Positions 21,000 to 33,958 of a stretch of 64,000 nucleotides of DNA are shown here, one piece after another. Each line of letters starts with the position of its first letter. The first letter of the stretch is position 1. Both the position numbers and the translations under genes were made by a program. The notes beneath the pieces are model-generated. The model was not told the origin of the DNA and ran no database searches. It was given only the letters and a program-made list of their open reading frames with translations. This DNA comes from Lepidodermella squamata. Its lineage: Eukaryota; Gastrotricha. The stretch covers positions 1,488,001-1,552,000 of the forward strand of contig JBLDXI010000031.1 in the NCBI GenBank assembly GCA_047495785.1. The letters are read 5' to 3'.

Positions 21000-22775
21000 C
21001 TAGCCCATGAGTGGATAGACGCAAGCTTGCTGACAGGCCTCTTGTGAACGGAAAGCATAAGGTGTCAAATTCTCATTCTGGCATCCGACACTTCGAAGAA
21101 TACATTGCCGGAGCCGCGCCTCAAAAACAATGTACGGTCCGATGTTGTCGCTACACGTCTGAGGCGGCATTCTATAGGTGCAAGGATTAACCGGAACGAC
21201 CGCTAGAACTGGAGCTTGACTGACTCGCCAACTGGCACCACCACATCTAGCCTGGCACTCTTGCATCGATGAAAACGCGTACTTTCTAACTTCATTCGCG
21301 TTGCAGCCGTATGATTGAGTCAAACATTGCCGGAGTGCAGAGTTGTAAACGATGTTCTCGCCGATGTACAGCTTACAAATGTATTCCGACTTGGTGTACG
21401 AGCATTTATCGATGTAAACCGGATTTGACTGGACAGGGATTGTGAATGCATCATCAAAGCGTTGCATGGGAGGTGCAAAATTTCCACGGCATGTTTGCTC
21501 GCACTCTTGTTGGGACGAGAAGGCATACTGGCGAACATATTCCGCGCTACAACCGCTAGATTGGGTCGTACACTGCCTTGTCTTCGAGTCGTAGACAATA
21601 TTTCCGTCGATGAACATTGCGCACGTTACCTCGGGAACTTCATAGCTGCATTTGCTCACTGAAAATAGATAGCTTTATCAGTCTTCTCGAATTAAGGCGA
21701 AAGAAATAGCGTAGCATTCATTCTTTTCATAATTCATAGCCGCGGAGTGAGGTAAATGGGCCGTAATACAGCTTTTTGACGATAGCTACGGACGATAGTT
21801 ACGACGAAAGATTAAAGGAATTCAAATTCTAAAACTACGTCATCATCATCATCATCATCGCCTTCTCCTGGGGTTAAAAAACCGAGCATTTGCCAATCTA
21901 TTTAGAATAGACTAAATCTATTCATAGGGAAACGTTGGTAGCGACATGTGACATGTGTGTGAGTTGAGAAGGGTTCGAAATAATAGAGGTCGGGCCTCAA
22001 ATAAAGGGCGGTCTCTCAGATATAAGACAGTTTCGACTTGATCGAAGAAAATAAAGGACGGGCCGAACATTAAAGATTAAATGCCATTTAACGTCCAAAC
22101 TTCCCAATTTTCAATATTTCGAAAGATAAATTAGGGTGATATTTTCTCTGGTGTTCCATTGAAACCGCGCGTTTTCCATCGGTTTCCACGGCCAGCCACT
22201 GATGTCCATGGCTTTTCATTAATGATATTTTCTATGAACAATACGTCCAACATCTAATTCTAATCGAAGTCGGAAAAGTGTAGGCTTTCTTGTGTCATAT
22301 GAAGCTGACAAGGAGAGCAAAGAATAGGAGAGGTTACTAATTCCACCAAGTTACCAGATTTAGCTCAAATTTTCAATGCATGTTATTACATGTTGCTGTC
22401 AATAAAAATCTATTTTTGATGTAACATGGTGAGGAAGTGACATTTCTGCCCAAGGCTGACAATATCATGGAACTATGAAAATTTGGAAAAAGTTGCACCT
22501 TGATTAATTTGATGCCGTCCAGTTGATCCACATGCAGCTTGACACTCAGCCATGGAATTGAATGAAAGAACTCGAACGGAATCGGAAATACAGCCGCCGC
22601 TTTGAATCGTACATTTGCCTCGATTCGCATCGTAGAGGATACACTCGCCGATGTACATAGCACTTAGATCATTCGGGATGCGATAGTTGCATTTCGGATT
22701 ATGGCAATGTGTTAAATTTGCGAATATCGCAGAAGTAACAACGAAAACTACGGCAAAAATTGTATCGGGATGCAT
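21000..22775 (-). CDS. Array gene K2: four Kunitz-like modules, first one altered
   Basis: Exons 22499-22775 and 21000-21658 (311 aa), with a phase-1 intron of 840 bp that holds an (ATC)n run near 21839. Exon 1 has the signal peptide (FAVVFVVTSAIFANLTHC) and module 1, in which Cys2 is Ser (PNDLSAMYIG) and a new Cys appears four residues further on (GECILYD). Modules 2-4 start SKCSYEVPEVTC, DKCSYTKSEYIC and NPCTYRMPPQTC with the family spacing. P1-position residues are Ala, Lys and Ser. Compared with K1 one internal module is missing. The terminal module has Ser where K1, K3, K6 and K8 have Arg. Still fully open, so probably functional. Confidence 0.82.
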
Positions 22776-22805
22776 TTCACTGTGCCCGTGACTGGAAGGT
22801 GGAGC

Positions 22806-22813
22806 TTTATTTA
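22806..22813 (-). promoter_or_regulatory. TATA-like element of K2
   Basis: TAAATAAA on the minus strand about 30 nt before the ATG, weaker than the TATATAAA of its relatives. Confidence 0.35.
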
Positions 22814-22905
22814 TGTACGCTTATAACATATAATTAAATTTTAGGCGTGCTGTTTACTTCGGCAATAAAAAACTGTTTCAAACACTTTAATGTATTTTAA
22901 ATAAG

Positions 22906-23070
22906 CAGATGTGCCTAACGTTCTGGTTTATCTTCTTAAAGGCGTATGAGGTTTGCTCGGCTATTGTCTGTGAGCGGGTTTTTGTAGCATTTTTTCTGGT
23001 TAATACCAACTGCTTATGTTCATTGTCGCCGTCACGCCACTCGAGACGTCGGAGGCAGGCAAGCACGAAA
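22906..23070 (-). repeat. Array upstream block, K2 copy
   Basis: Matches the block at 26182-26350 and 37906-38068 in order: AGATG..., GTTCTGGTTT, GCTCGGCTA, AGCATTTTTTCTGG, CGTCACGCCACTCGAGACG. Confidence 0.65.
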
Positions 23071-23180
23071 AAGGCATTGTATCAATATTTTGATGATGAG
23101 GCTGTGAATTTTGAAAATTAGTAGCTGAGCTTTCAATCGAGGGAAACAGTGCTTTTGATCCCGCGATAAAGAATTACATT

Positions 23181-24554
23181 GAAGCTTTTTCTCATCGGAT
23201 GTTTGTTTAGTTTGGATTGGCACCAAATGAAGAAAAGGCAGCAAGAAGGCATGAGACATGAACGAGGTAGGAGAAAAGTCTCTAAAGCGCAGCTATCACT
23301 TACTTATTGAGCTACGGGCTCCCCTTCGCTCGCTTTGGGGATTCTACATTCTACTGATCTACCGAGTTGATGCTACTGTGCTTCTTTCTTGTTCTTCCCA
23401 CGGAGAAGCTGTCAGTAGTGAAAACACCAAACCCTCGATCAGTAGCGATTAACTATCAGTTATTCATTCGGTATTTAGTTGATGAGCATTGATTCTATTG
23501 TTGAGAATTCGACTCGGGAACTGACATGCTACTTGCTGCCGGCTGCCCGCGTGAGATCAGTTTCTCAGCCACTCCAAGCCATGAGACGTAGCTAGGACTC
23601 CGCAGCTGGGTTGTTTACGACAAAAAGTGTTGTCAGAAATAATTAGGGTGAAAGGTCACTTTTTGAAAATAATGAGATGAATCATCTCATTAAATTTCGC
23701 GCGGATCGTCATAGCAACGTCATAGCTACGTCTCATGCTCCAAGCGAGATGACAGGTCCGAAAAACCTGACCCGACCCAGCCCATATACCCAACCGGCGA
23801 CCTGAGCGAAACCCAAGGGTAACTCACCTATGCCGGTAGAAAGCCGGTTGATCGACGTCGGTTGATCGGGTTTTACAATAATATGTGGATTATTTGGATT
23901 GTGTTCAATTGAAACCATAACAGCAGATTCTAACACATTTTTCCTTGCAACAATCCTCCATCTTCTAAAAATATAGAATTGTCCCCAGAAATATAGCTTT
24001 GATTGTTGAAGTTTTGATAATATCTTTGTTGATAGTTCTGGTTCTGTTGATAGTCGAGTAGCTTTGACAATTCGATATTTTACGGTATAACATTCGTAAA
24101 TCGTTCATATCTGAACTCGCCGCACTCGATTTACTCATCGCAACTCGCCTCCGACTCGTAAATCTCGGCTCCGTACAGATATAAACGTTTTACTCATGTT
24201 ATATCATAAAAACATACCTAATCAAGTTTTATCCATATGTGAACTTCAACTGAAGGCATCTTAAATTTGGTCTGAAATGCCGCTCGCTTGATCTTCCGCG
24301 GTCGAGGCCTTCGCATAGGATAAGAAACACTAAAGGGTAGTTGAAGGATTTGTTTATTCAGGAAAAATGTCTTGAACTAAAAGCTAGCTCCAGCAGTAAA
24401 AAATAGATTCATGTTCTTCAAAAATCAAATAATAATCAGTCGGAAGCATTCTCCTTTGGTAATTAAAAGTGGCATTAGTAAAAAGAATGGCATGAAACTC
24501 AAAGCGCGGAAAAACAGATCGTTCGCATGATTTAGCCACCTACGAAGTTTTAGC
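23181..24554. other. Spacer with array-unit repeat, no gene
   Basis: 23181-23420 matches 41611-41815 (shared GGCAAGAAGACATGAGACATGAACGAG-type text and a CTCCCCTTCGCTCGC block), which in that copy leads into P4H fragment 3. Here the P4H piece itself is gone. The rest, including K2-K3 spacer around 23730-24300, shows no gene. Confidence 0.5.
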
Positions 24555-26011
24555 CTAGCCCATCAGTGGATAGACGCAAGCTTGCTGACAGGCCTCTTGT
24601 GAACGGAAAGCGTAAGGCGTCAAATTCTCATTGCGACATCCAATACTTCGGACAATGCACCGTCTGAGCCGCTCCTCGAAAACAATGTATGGTCCTATGT
24701 TGTCGCGACACGTCTGAGGCGGCATCCTGTAGGTGCAAGGGTTAACAGGAGCAACTGCTGCAGTCGGAGCTTGAGTTACTAGCCCGTTTGAACAACGGCA
24801 AGTCGATTGGCACTCAGATAGGCTTCGGAAGGCGTATTTGGCGACTTCGTCACGGCTGCAACCGCTTACTTGAAGGATACACTGTCTTGTGTTTGCGTCG
24901 AAAACTATGAAATCACCAATCCAAATCATGCAGGTATCTACCGGCTTTCGAAACGAGCATCTGTCGACGGAACTTGGACCCACTGGATTTGACGGGGAAT
25001 CGAGTGTGAATGTATCCTCAGCGATTTGAATGGGAGGTGCGGAATTTCCACGGCACCTTTGCTCGCACTCTTGTTGGCTCGAGAATGCGTACTGGCGAAC
25101 GTATTCCGCGCTGCAACCGCTTGATTGGATCGTACACCTCATTGTCTTCGAGTTGTAGACAATATTATCGCCGATAACCATAGCACAGGTGATCTCTGGC
25201 ACTTCATAGCTGCATTTGTCGACTGAAAAGGAATAAGAAAAGGTTAATAATTAAGCTTTCATCTCATTAATCTTTAGCGCTGCAGGCCTTTTTGATACAA
25301 TTTCAGTTTTCAGGAAGTTCAAACTTGATAGCGGATATCATAGCTTAATATCGCAAGGATTTGAAAGTTCTCAGAGTTCAATTGGCATATTTTTTGAAAA
25401 CTTAGGCGCGGCGTACGAGCATTATTCACGAAACCTGGATTTGACGGCGCAAGTGATGCAATCGGAGCTCGAGTTACTAGCCCGTTTGAACCACGGCAAG
25501 TCGATTGGCACTCAGATAGGCTTCGGAAGGCGTATTTGGCGACTTCGTCACGGCTGCAACCGCTTACTTGAAGGATACACTGTCTTGTGTTTGCGTCGAA
25601 AACTATGAAATCACCAATCCAAATCATGCAGGTATCTACCGGCTTTCGAAACGAGCATCTGTCGACGGAACTTGGACCCACTGGATTTGACGGGGAATCG
25701 ATTGTGAATGTATCATCAACGCGTTGAACAGAACCTTGATTAGTTTGACGTCGTCCAGCTGATTCGCATGCAGCTTGACACTCGGCCATTGAATTGAACG
25801 AAACAGATCGAACGGAATCAGCATTGCACCCACCGCTTTGAATCGTACATCGGCCTCGGTTCGCATCGTAGACGATGTTTTCGCCAATGTACATCATACA
25901 TAGAACATTCGGAATGCGATAGTTGCATTTCGGATTTTGGCACTCAGCAGATTTTGCGAGAATCGCAAGAGTAACTACGAAAAGCTTGGCAAGAATTGTT
26001 TCGAGATGCAT
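24555..26011 (-). CDS. Array gene K3: four Kunitz-like modules
   Basis: Model: exon 1 25735-26011 (signal peptide plus module 1) spliced in phase 1 to exon 2 24555-25222 (modules 2-4: VDKCSYEVPEITC, VDRCSFRKPVDTC, NPCTYRMPPQTC), 314 aa. The total length is divisible by three and the ends match the other array genes. The donor CAAG/GTTCTG is embedded in an open frame that reads on through another module to 25319. An unspliced message would give a two-module protein of about 230 residues. Residues after Cys2 are Met, Ala, Met, Arg. Module 3 is nearly identical to the duplicated module within the intron. The TATA element at 26060-26067 and start at 26011 follow the family; an in-frame ATG at 26092 lies upstream of the TATA. 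Confidence 0.75.
25319..25734 (-). pseudogene. Duplicated Kunitz module fused to K3 exon 1, frameshifted
   Basis: 25475-25700 is an almost exact copy of 24785-25010 (module starting VDRCSFRKPVDTC). It is fused in frame right at the exon-1 splice donor (NQG then SVQRVDDTF). A following module begins at the equivalent of VDKCSY, but a one-base deletion (AATAA-TGC instead of AATAAATGC) shifts the frame, and it ends at 25319. It lies inside the K3 intron of the spliced model. Confidence 0.65.
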
Positions 26012-26059
26012 TTCGCTTATTGCCCGTGAATGGAAGCGTGGAGAAGGCAGCGGCCGCGC

Positions 26060-26067
26060 TATATATA
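26060..26067 (-). promoter_or_regulatory. TATA box of K3
   Basis: TATATATA on the minus strand, about 50 nt upstream of the K3 ATG at 26011. Confidence 0.55.
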
Positions 26068-26181
26068 CGCTCAGAACCTGAGGATTATTCATGACAATGC
26101 CAATAATTACATTTGAGGCGCGTGTTGTTTACTTCGGCAATAAAAAACTGTTTCGAATATTTTTATATAATTTCACGTAGG

Positions 26182-26350
26182 CAGATGAACTTGGCGTTCT
26201 GGTTTTTCTTCTTAGAGGCGTGTGTGGTATGCTCGGCTAGCATCAGTGAGCCGCTTTTGTAGCATTTTTTCTGGTCAATACCAACTGCTTACGTGCACTG
26301 TCGCGGTCACGCCACTCGAGATGCCGAAGGTAAACAAGCACGAACAATCC
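26182..26350 (-). repeat. Array upstream block, K3 copy
   Basis: A well-preserved copy of the shared 5' block. Its further upstream flank (to about 26515) also matches the sequence at 29945-30215. Confidence 0.65.
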
Positions 26351-26514
26351 GGATTGTCTTGTATCAATATTTTGAACTACGAGGCCGTGAAATCGGACAA
26401 TCCGGTCTATTAGTCATGTGCTGATTGCTGATATGTAAAACTAGAACGCGCCTTACTTTTGAATCCGTATTCGTGCGAGAACTATAAGATAGGAAATGGA
26501 AGAAAAATGCGCGG

Positions 26515-27270
26515 CCGATTCCGAAACGGAACACTAAAATCCGAAGGATAGTACGTTTGAGTGGTATGGAGTTTGATAGTCACTACTTTCAAATGATGAG
26601 AGCCTCCAGAGCAAACGAGAAAAGACAATTTCGTTATGGGGTAAGCATGCAGCTTGAGTACGCAGTCTGAGACAGTCTAGTAGGACATGACCTGGAACGG
26701 CCTTGAAGAATTCGAATTTGAACCTCAAGCGATTTCACAAATTATTTCGGGCTGACTTTTATTAAATAAAATTAAGAAGAGCTATAGAACTAGAAATTAA
26801 TTAACAAATTAAAATTAAAGACAGAATTAAATGCCTAACAGATGCAGTTTCAAGTATGTTCCTTCCCGACCGAATGAAGATTTCCAAGATTGCCCTGTTC
26901 GTCGAAATAATCGAACTCGTCGATGAGTGATGAGTCCGAGGCAAAGGTTCTCGACTGAAAATTCTTAAAATGTTGCAGATTCATGAATAAAAATGACAAA
27001 ATTGCAGTCAGTTTAGTCAATTAAAATTAGATTAGATGAAAATATCAGACAAAGCGTCAAACTAATCGATTGAATTCCTTCTTAAAATTAGTTTATCGAC
27101 GTAGCATGACACTGAAACAAACAACTCTACCTTAAAACAAATTACAAAATAATGAGGGAAAATTGCAAGTGTGAATTAGGTTTTAAAATAGCGAAATGAG
27201 CGATCAATTTTACTAAGAGACGCGTATACCTTTCGCTCGCCTTGGGGGATTCCTAGAGGATTCTTTTAAC
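26515..27270. other. Spacer, no gene
   Basis: AT-rich sequence between the K3 upstream block and P4H fragment 2. No supported ORF or terminal-repeat element. Confidence 0.45.
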
Positions 27271-27531
27271 TTCGGCCATTGGGATTAATTCAATTCATTC
27301 CAAGAGCGTGGCGATCGTATGGCGACTGTCCTACATGAACGATGTAGAAGCAATTTTCCCGCTGTTGGATTACAATGTCCGTCCTCGGAAAAAGCGCAGC
27401 TTTCATGTTGTACAACTACCGTCGCAGTTATACTGCCGATGAATGAACGAAACACGCGGCGTGTCCAGGAGTGATCGATTCATTCACTGTAATGACTTCA
27501 AAAACAGTACAGCGGCGGAAAATGCGAAATC
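27271..27531 (+). pseudogene. P4H alpha fragment 2 (decayed)
   Basis: Begins at the equivalent of exon 3 (TTCGGCCATTGGGATTA; the live gene has GGCCATTGGGATTAC). It runs through degenerate copies of the GDRMATVL, YNYHRNETADE and TKHAACP codons to the exon-4 tail (AATGACTTCAAAAACAG). In-frame stops and deletions disable it. Convergent with K4. Confidence 0.75.
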
Positions 27532-27860
27532 TTGTATCATTATTCTAACAATATGGAGAATTCAACCGAATTCATCTCAATTCCTTCTGAAATGCCGCTC
27601 GTTTCATCGTCCGCACTTGATGCCTTCGAATGAGAAAAGAAACACTCAAAGGGCCATTTATTGATTCGGGAAAAATCTAAAAGCTAACTCCATCAGTAGT
27701 AAATAGATCCAAGTTTCGCTAATAATCAAAAAAGAATCAGTCGAGAGCAATCTCTTTTAGGATTAAAAATTGGCATAAGTAGAAAAGTAACGGCATGAAG
27801 TTCGGAAATACAGATAATTTACAGTTTACAGTCATGATTCAGCCACGTATTCAGTTATAG

Positions 27861-29541
27861 TTAGCCACGTATACAAGTCGATTGGCATTCAGTTACGTTT
27901 CGGAAGGCGTACTTGGCGACTTCATCACGGCTGCATCCGCTTACTTGATAAATACACTGTCTTGAGTTTGCGTCAAAAACGATAAAATCGCCGATATAAC
28001 TCATGCACGTAACTTTCGGCTTTCGAAACGAGCATTTATCGACGGAGCCTGACATTGACTGGCCCGGGATAATGAATGAATCATCAGGGCGTTGCGTGGC
28101 AGGTGCAGAATCAACACGGCACGTTTTCTCGCATTCTTGTTGGCTCGAGAAAGCGTACTGACGAACGTATTCGGCACTGCAGCCGCTCGTTTGCGTCGTA
28201 CACCGCTTTGTCTTAGAGTCGTAGACAATATTTCCGCCGATGATCATTGAACACGTATTTTCAGGCAATTCATAGCTGCATTTGTCGACTGAAAAGGAAT
28301 TTTGAAAGGTTAACAATTCGGCTTTTACCTCGCTGATCTTAAGCGCTCAATGACTATTTCATACAATTTCAGGTCTCAATATGTTTACGATTATGATAGA
28401 TTTGAATGGAGCGACCTTTTCAGAGTGGGTGTCCTCTAATTTAATCGAAGCCAATATCAATTCAAAATCTCTCAATGATTTATAGGCATATTTATCTAAA
28501 ATTTAGATTTAGAGAACAAGTATTTATTGATCTAACCTGGATTTGACTGGCCCGGGATTGTAGATGGATCATCAGAGCGTTGAATGAGACGTGCAGAATC
28601 TACACGGCACGTTTTCTCGCATTCCTGTTGGCTCGAGAAGGCGTACTGGCGAACGTATTCGGCGCTGCAGCCGCTCGTTTGGGTCTTGCACTGCTTTGTC
28701 TTTGAGTCGTAGACGATATTTCCGCCGATAACCATTGAACAGGTGATCTCAGGCACTTCATAGCTGCATTTGTCGACTGAAAAAGAGTTTGAAAAACTAT
28801 AAATTAATCGTTCATCGCATCGACCTTCAGAGTTTCCAGGCTAATTCGTTGTTGGTTGTTTTCACGAAAACATGAAATCGAATGAGATTGCGATTAAAAA
28901 CTTCACATCCCAAGAAAAATACGTCGGAAATCTAATTACAAGGTTTTATGTGTTTTGTGTTATTTGAAGCCACCAAGGAGGAACAAGAGGAGATGTTGTA
29001 GGAAGAAGGAAAATCGCTGCCAAAATGTCCGAATTTCAAGACTGATCAGCCCGAATTTCCGAGGCCTAGAACTGATCAGTTGATAAATGACAAATTTCGA
29101 AATCAAGGGGAATATATAAAAATGAGGTTAGAGCCTGGTGGAAATCTTGCTTCAGTAAGTGAAATGATTATCCATTTTTGAAGTAATATTTTGGGGTAAG
29201 TGACTTATCAGCCCAAGTTACACAAATCCATACTGCGTTTTAGCTTATTCGAAAAAGGTTGAACCTCGAGTAGTTTGACGCCGTCCTGTTGGTACACATG
29301 CAGCTTGGCACTCAGCCATGGAAGTGAAAGAAACCGATCGAACGTAATCAGCATTGCAGCCACTCGTTTGAGTCGTGCATTTGCCTTGATTCGCATCGTA
29401 GACGATGTTCCCGCCAATGTTCATCATGCATAAAGCATTCGGGATGCGGTAGTTGCATTTCCGATTTCGGCATTGCGCCGAATTAGCGAAAATCGCTAGA
29501 GTAACTACGAAAAACTGAGCGATAATTTCTTCGAGATGCAT
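27861..29541 (-). CDS. Array gene K4: four Kunitz-like modules
   Basis: Three exons: 29265-29541, 28537-28776 and 27861-28288, all joins phase 1 (314 aa). Signal peptide (IAQFFVVTLAIFANSAQC) with module 1 (KCNYRIPNALC); exon 2 gives module 2 (VDKCSYEVPEITC); exon 3 gives modules 3-4 (VDKCSYELPENTC, VDKCSFRKPKVTC). All have the family spacing. Residues after Cys2 are Met, Ser, Ser, Met. The terminal NPCTYRMPPQTC-type module with Arg is absent; the protein ends right after module 4 (CIRG). Same architecture as K7. Likely secreted; no clear trypsin-type P1. Confidence 0.82.
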
Positions 29542-29578
29542 TTTGATGTGCCCGTGACGGGAAGTGTCGAGAGCCCGC

Positions 29579-29586
29579 TTTATATA
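29579..29586 (-). promoter_or_regulatory. TATA box of K4
   Basis: TATATAAA on the minus strand, 38-45 nt before the ATG at 29541. Confidence 0.6.
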
Positions 29587-29698
29587 CGCTCAGAAAATGA
29601 AGATTACTCATTACAATGCCAATAATTACTTTTGAGGCGTGCTGTTTACTTCAGCAAGAAAAAAACTGCTTTAAATATTTTTATATATTTTACGTAGG

Positions 29699-29817
29699 CA
29701 GATGAGCTTAGCGTTCCCATTTTTTTGTCTCAGCATTTTTTCTGGTCGATACCAACTCCTTACGTGCAGCGTGACCGTCGCTCCACTCGAGACGCCGAAA
29801 ATAAACAAACACGAACT
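29699..29817 (-). repeat. Array upstream block, K4 copy (shortened)
   Basis: Copy of the shared block lacking its middle part; retains GCATTTTTTCTGGTC, CACTCGAGACGCCGAA and AACAAACACGAAC. Confidence 0.6.
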
Positions 29818-29944
29818 TGGCCGTGAAATCAGACAAACGGATCTTCCTACGCTGTCTAGCCTTGATAAACAAATAGCATTATGAGATAGGAGATGGAGAA
29901 AAATGCGTGGTTGATTTTGAAAATTATTACTTGGTTTCATTAGT

Positions 29945-30215
29945 CAGATGAACTTAGCGTCCTGTTATCAACTGCTTACATTAGTGTCGCGGTCACGCCA
30001 CTCGAGACGCCGAAGGCAAACAAGCAGGAACAATCCGGATTGTCTTATATCAACATTTCGAACTAGGAGGCCCTGGAATCAGACAATACGGCTTTTAGTT
30101 ATGTGCGGATAGCTGACACGTAAAACTAGGTCGCGTCATACTTTTATATCCTTATTCTTTATATCCGAGAACTAGAAGATAGGAAATGAAAGAAAAATGC
30201 GTGGTTTATTGGTTT
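29945..30215 (-). repeat. Second upstream block and flank without a gene
   Basis: Another copy of the upstream block (CAGATGAACTTAGCG, GTCACGCCACTCGAGACG), followed by the flank seen upstream of K3 at 26350-26515. It has no Kunitz gene of its own, so it marks a deleted or rearranged array unit. Confidence 0.6.
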
Positions 30216-33200
30216 ATTCGGAAACACCAAAATCCGATGGAACTAACTAACTAAACTAAATAACTAACATCAATAGTAAATACATTCCTGATCTTGTAAG
30301 AAATTCAAGAAAGGCCCAATCAGAATCTCTTTTAGGCATTGACGTCGATAGGCAAACAATGGTGTGACGCGCGTTAAATACCGTAAATTGGGGCAAAATG
30401 GCCGCGGGAAAAAAATTACCCCCTGATTTTTTCGCATTTTTACACCCCTGTTGAAAAATCTTGGTCTAAATGTGGTGTACTTTGGACCAGACCCTTGAAA
30501 AAATCACTCGTCCCAACTGGCCCTAATTACGGCACCCCTAATTCGGCTTGATCAAGGCCAAACTAGAGAGAGTGACTTTGGTCCAACTTGCTCCACTTGA
30601 CAGCAGAGCCTGGCGCGACTTGGTCCGAACTCGCCCCAATGCGGGCTAAAAATTAGGGTGGATTTGGTGAGCAATGCGGTTCCTTCTCATCCATTGCGCG
30701 TGCTTGATTTCAACGAATTGATGCGATTTGAGACGCAAAAGCACATAGTTTAACTATTTCATTTACTTTATTTTCAAAAGCCTCGAATCACCGGTGATTG
30801 TCACTCTTCTCAAAATAGATGACTTGGACAAATCAGTATTTTCACGTAAATTCATGAAAATAACATAGAAATAATCACAGAAATAAGAATCAAAGAATTG
30901 CGACGTATTAGAGATTATTTAAGATTTTCATCAGCCATTCCAGAGATTCTCGCACGGGCATAGCTCGCCGCCTCGGCGCTTCAGTCACCAATCGACGTCA
31001 TTCCAGCATAGTCTGCCAATCCAAATACCACTGCCTGAAAAACAACGTCAATATACATAAACGCTCAATTTATGGATAAATTATTGCTAAATTAAATTTG
31101 GAAAAATAAGCAAATTTGGCAAGGAAAGGATTCGTAAAATTTCCCTAAAACATTGCGACTCGCAAAAAATTAGCAAAAATTAGCAAAAATTATCAAATAA
31201 TTTAGTTAGCAATTTATATATTTTTCTTACCTTTCGTGCAATCTTGCTTGCCAAAAGACGCGACAAAGACGCGTTAACCACTCCCTGAACGACTAACGCC
31301 TGTTGAATTTCATACGGTAAAAAATAAAAAGTGTATAAAACGATAAAAAAAATTTGACCTCGTCATCAGTTTCAGTAAATTCAAGACGTCGCGCGAAATT
31401 GAGGGTCATCGCGGGTAAATGGGTTTATTGTCATCAGCGTTTTAAGCCATTGTCAGACAGATCTAGACGTGACACGGGTCTAGCTTATTGCCACCTTAAC
31501 GATCAATTCACCAAACCGCAGCCATTGCTGCGAATCCTAATGCCATTTCCCATTTCCTGAAAAACAAGGAGATAAGGAACAAATTTACTAAACGCAAAAT
31601 AATTCAGAAAAATTCCGCGAACCCAATATCAAAAATCGTTATTAGATAATCATATACCATTTTATAACTGATTTTTTCTAAAATAGTAACCATAATTTTC
31701 TGCGAAAATAAATGCACGACAAATTAGCAATACGTGCGAATATTAGCCAATATTCTACTATAATTTTGATAACATGTCAATGATTTCCTATAATGTGTCT
31801 CCGAAAATTTCAATTTCTAATAATGCCTGAGAATCACTTGAGAAAAATGCATGATCGAAGGTTGAAGTTCGCTGATAAGTCGGTCAATTAGTGGGAAACG
31901 AATCATCAAAATTTTTCAAAACTATTGCTACGTCCGGATTTGTTTTAAAATCAAACCTGAATCATGTGAAATTATTCTGGCAGGCGGTCTTCACGGGTGC
32001 CAAATGAGATTTAGCGTATAGATTCGTTTGAAGACTCGATGATTGCCGCTAAAATTGAACAATTTCTTGTTTTCTTTAACTGTAATGCTTGTAGGTACTA
32101 TACGCCGGCCGTTAACCATGAATAAAGGTCATGACAACATAAACTATTGAAAGATTATTTACTAAAGAAATAATTAAGCTGACAATAAAATCAAGGTGAT
32201 GGGTGATGGGCAGAAAATAGCTGCCGGCTGAGAAGTTGATGAGTTGATGTTCTTAACTTAGCGAAATTCGGTTCTTTCAAATAGAATAAAAAACAAATGA
32301 ATGCGCGTTTTATGAAAGTAGGTCAAGCACGACACATTGTTACGCAACAGGAAAGCTAATGACGGAACAATGCAGTGCCGCTTTGAGCGAGTGACATTTG
32401 TTTTTCTCTCCGATTATTTTTTATTTAAAATTAAATTACAATGCTGCCACCATTTTTCAATAAATCCTTCGAATCTCTCGCGAATTTCATGCCCAGGGGC
32501 CAAACGAATCCCGTTCAAAGTGTTCCAGTTTTTTCCCCTATATAATTATAACCTGAACCTGAAGCTGAACCGTTAAGACTAAGTATTTTTGTATTATATC
32601 GTCAGATTCGTTGCGTCAATAAAACTGAGGGAACGTCGTACATTTTATCTGATGACTACCCATATCTTCAAGTTTAAAAGTCAGTTGGCGAAACAAATAC
32701 CAGAAGCCTCGACTAGCCCCATCAGGTTTCATCAATTCAGTTCTAATTAATCATCTATCCGTCTAAAATACGTCATCCAATATCATGGCGATTGAGCTTT
32801 AAATTTATTCTTTCCAGCTTTAAATGTGGCAGGTTATTCCTGTGACCTTGCAAAGAGTGAACTGCTCTAATTTCGGACACAAAGCAGGCAAAGAATTGTC
32901 AAAAAATCATTTTAATTAGATTTTATTATATTAATTAATTATTGTAATCGGGTAAATTAAATTGACTTCTGATTGCTGAATTTTTGGGTCGGGATAGTAT
33001 ACCTGAAATTTGGGTAGAATATTACAATAATCGCCGTCAGTCACACAGAAAATCAAATGACCAGGCCTCATACTGAAAATCACGGATAATTTCAACTTTC
33101 AACGTTCAATTTATTTCGAATTGTTTAATTAATTGGAAAATACCGGAAAATTCTCTGGAAGGGATTATTGGGCGAATTCATCAAGATCTTTAGACGGGTT

Positions 33201-33958
33201 GAACAGGAATAAACAGGAAGAAGAATGAAGTCAATGCGCGATTGTCGTTATTTTTTCATACTTGTTACTTGTGACCAGTTCAGCACGTGACATTTATCGC
33301 ATCATTTTCCAAAAAAAATAGCAGAAAAATGAATCTGACCGCTTATCGCCGACCGTTTCCCATCAATCAGCCGATCCTGTCGATTTTTCTCATCGATTCG
33401 TTTTCCCACAGATCTTCGTAAACTCCCGAAACATTTTCATCGACAGAGATCAATCAATTATCCATAACCTTAAAATCAAAACTCCGCGTATTTCAATCGC
33501 ATATTATATGTTACTACGACAAGATTTCACGAGTTGCGGTACAAAATGACAGTTTTATAGCTTTCGGTGAGATTGGAGCGATCAAAACATGAGCTAGATT
33601 CAAAGTTGAACGCGTGAATTCACGAATAACAAAATTCGAGGCATGATTTTTAAAATATTTATTTTCGATCAAGCCACCTTAAAATCAGCCAGATCGGGGC
33701 AATTCGTGCTGCGCCATTTCAACGATGTCAAACCGCCCCACTGCGGGCCAGCCATTAACTTGCATTTTTTCGAAATTTCAGAACAAATAACCGTTGCCCG
33801 CATTCAACCAAACTGGTGTCAACCGCAAATATTCATTTTTGGGAAGAAAACACGAAGGCCGAAGTACACCAAATTAGTGTCACAAATTCTGAAAACTCCT
33901 CCGCGGTCTAGGATTTTCCGACAGGGGGTTGTGATGCGTCCATCAGAACTTGAGTGAT
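30216..33958. other. Long gene-free stretch
   Basis: About 3.7 kb without a supported gene. Blocks at 30378-30660 and 33640-33957 look like inverted relatives of each other: both carry GGTGTACTT.GG and GGGGC-rich pieces in opposite orientation. The whole may be a large decayed TIR element. Short A-rich tandem text (AAATTAGCAA repeats) lies near 31160. Confidence 0.4.

Noticed and set aside
31140-31200. CRISPR-like repeat array
   Set aside because: Simple A-rich tandem text with no spacers, in a eukaryotic genome.
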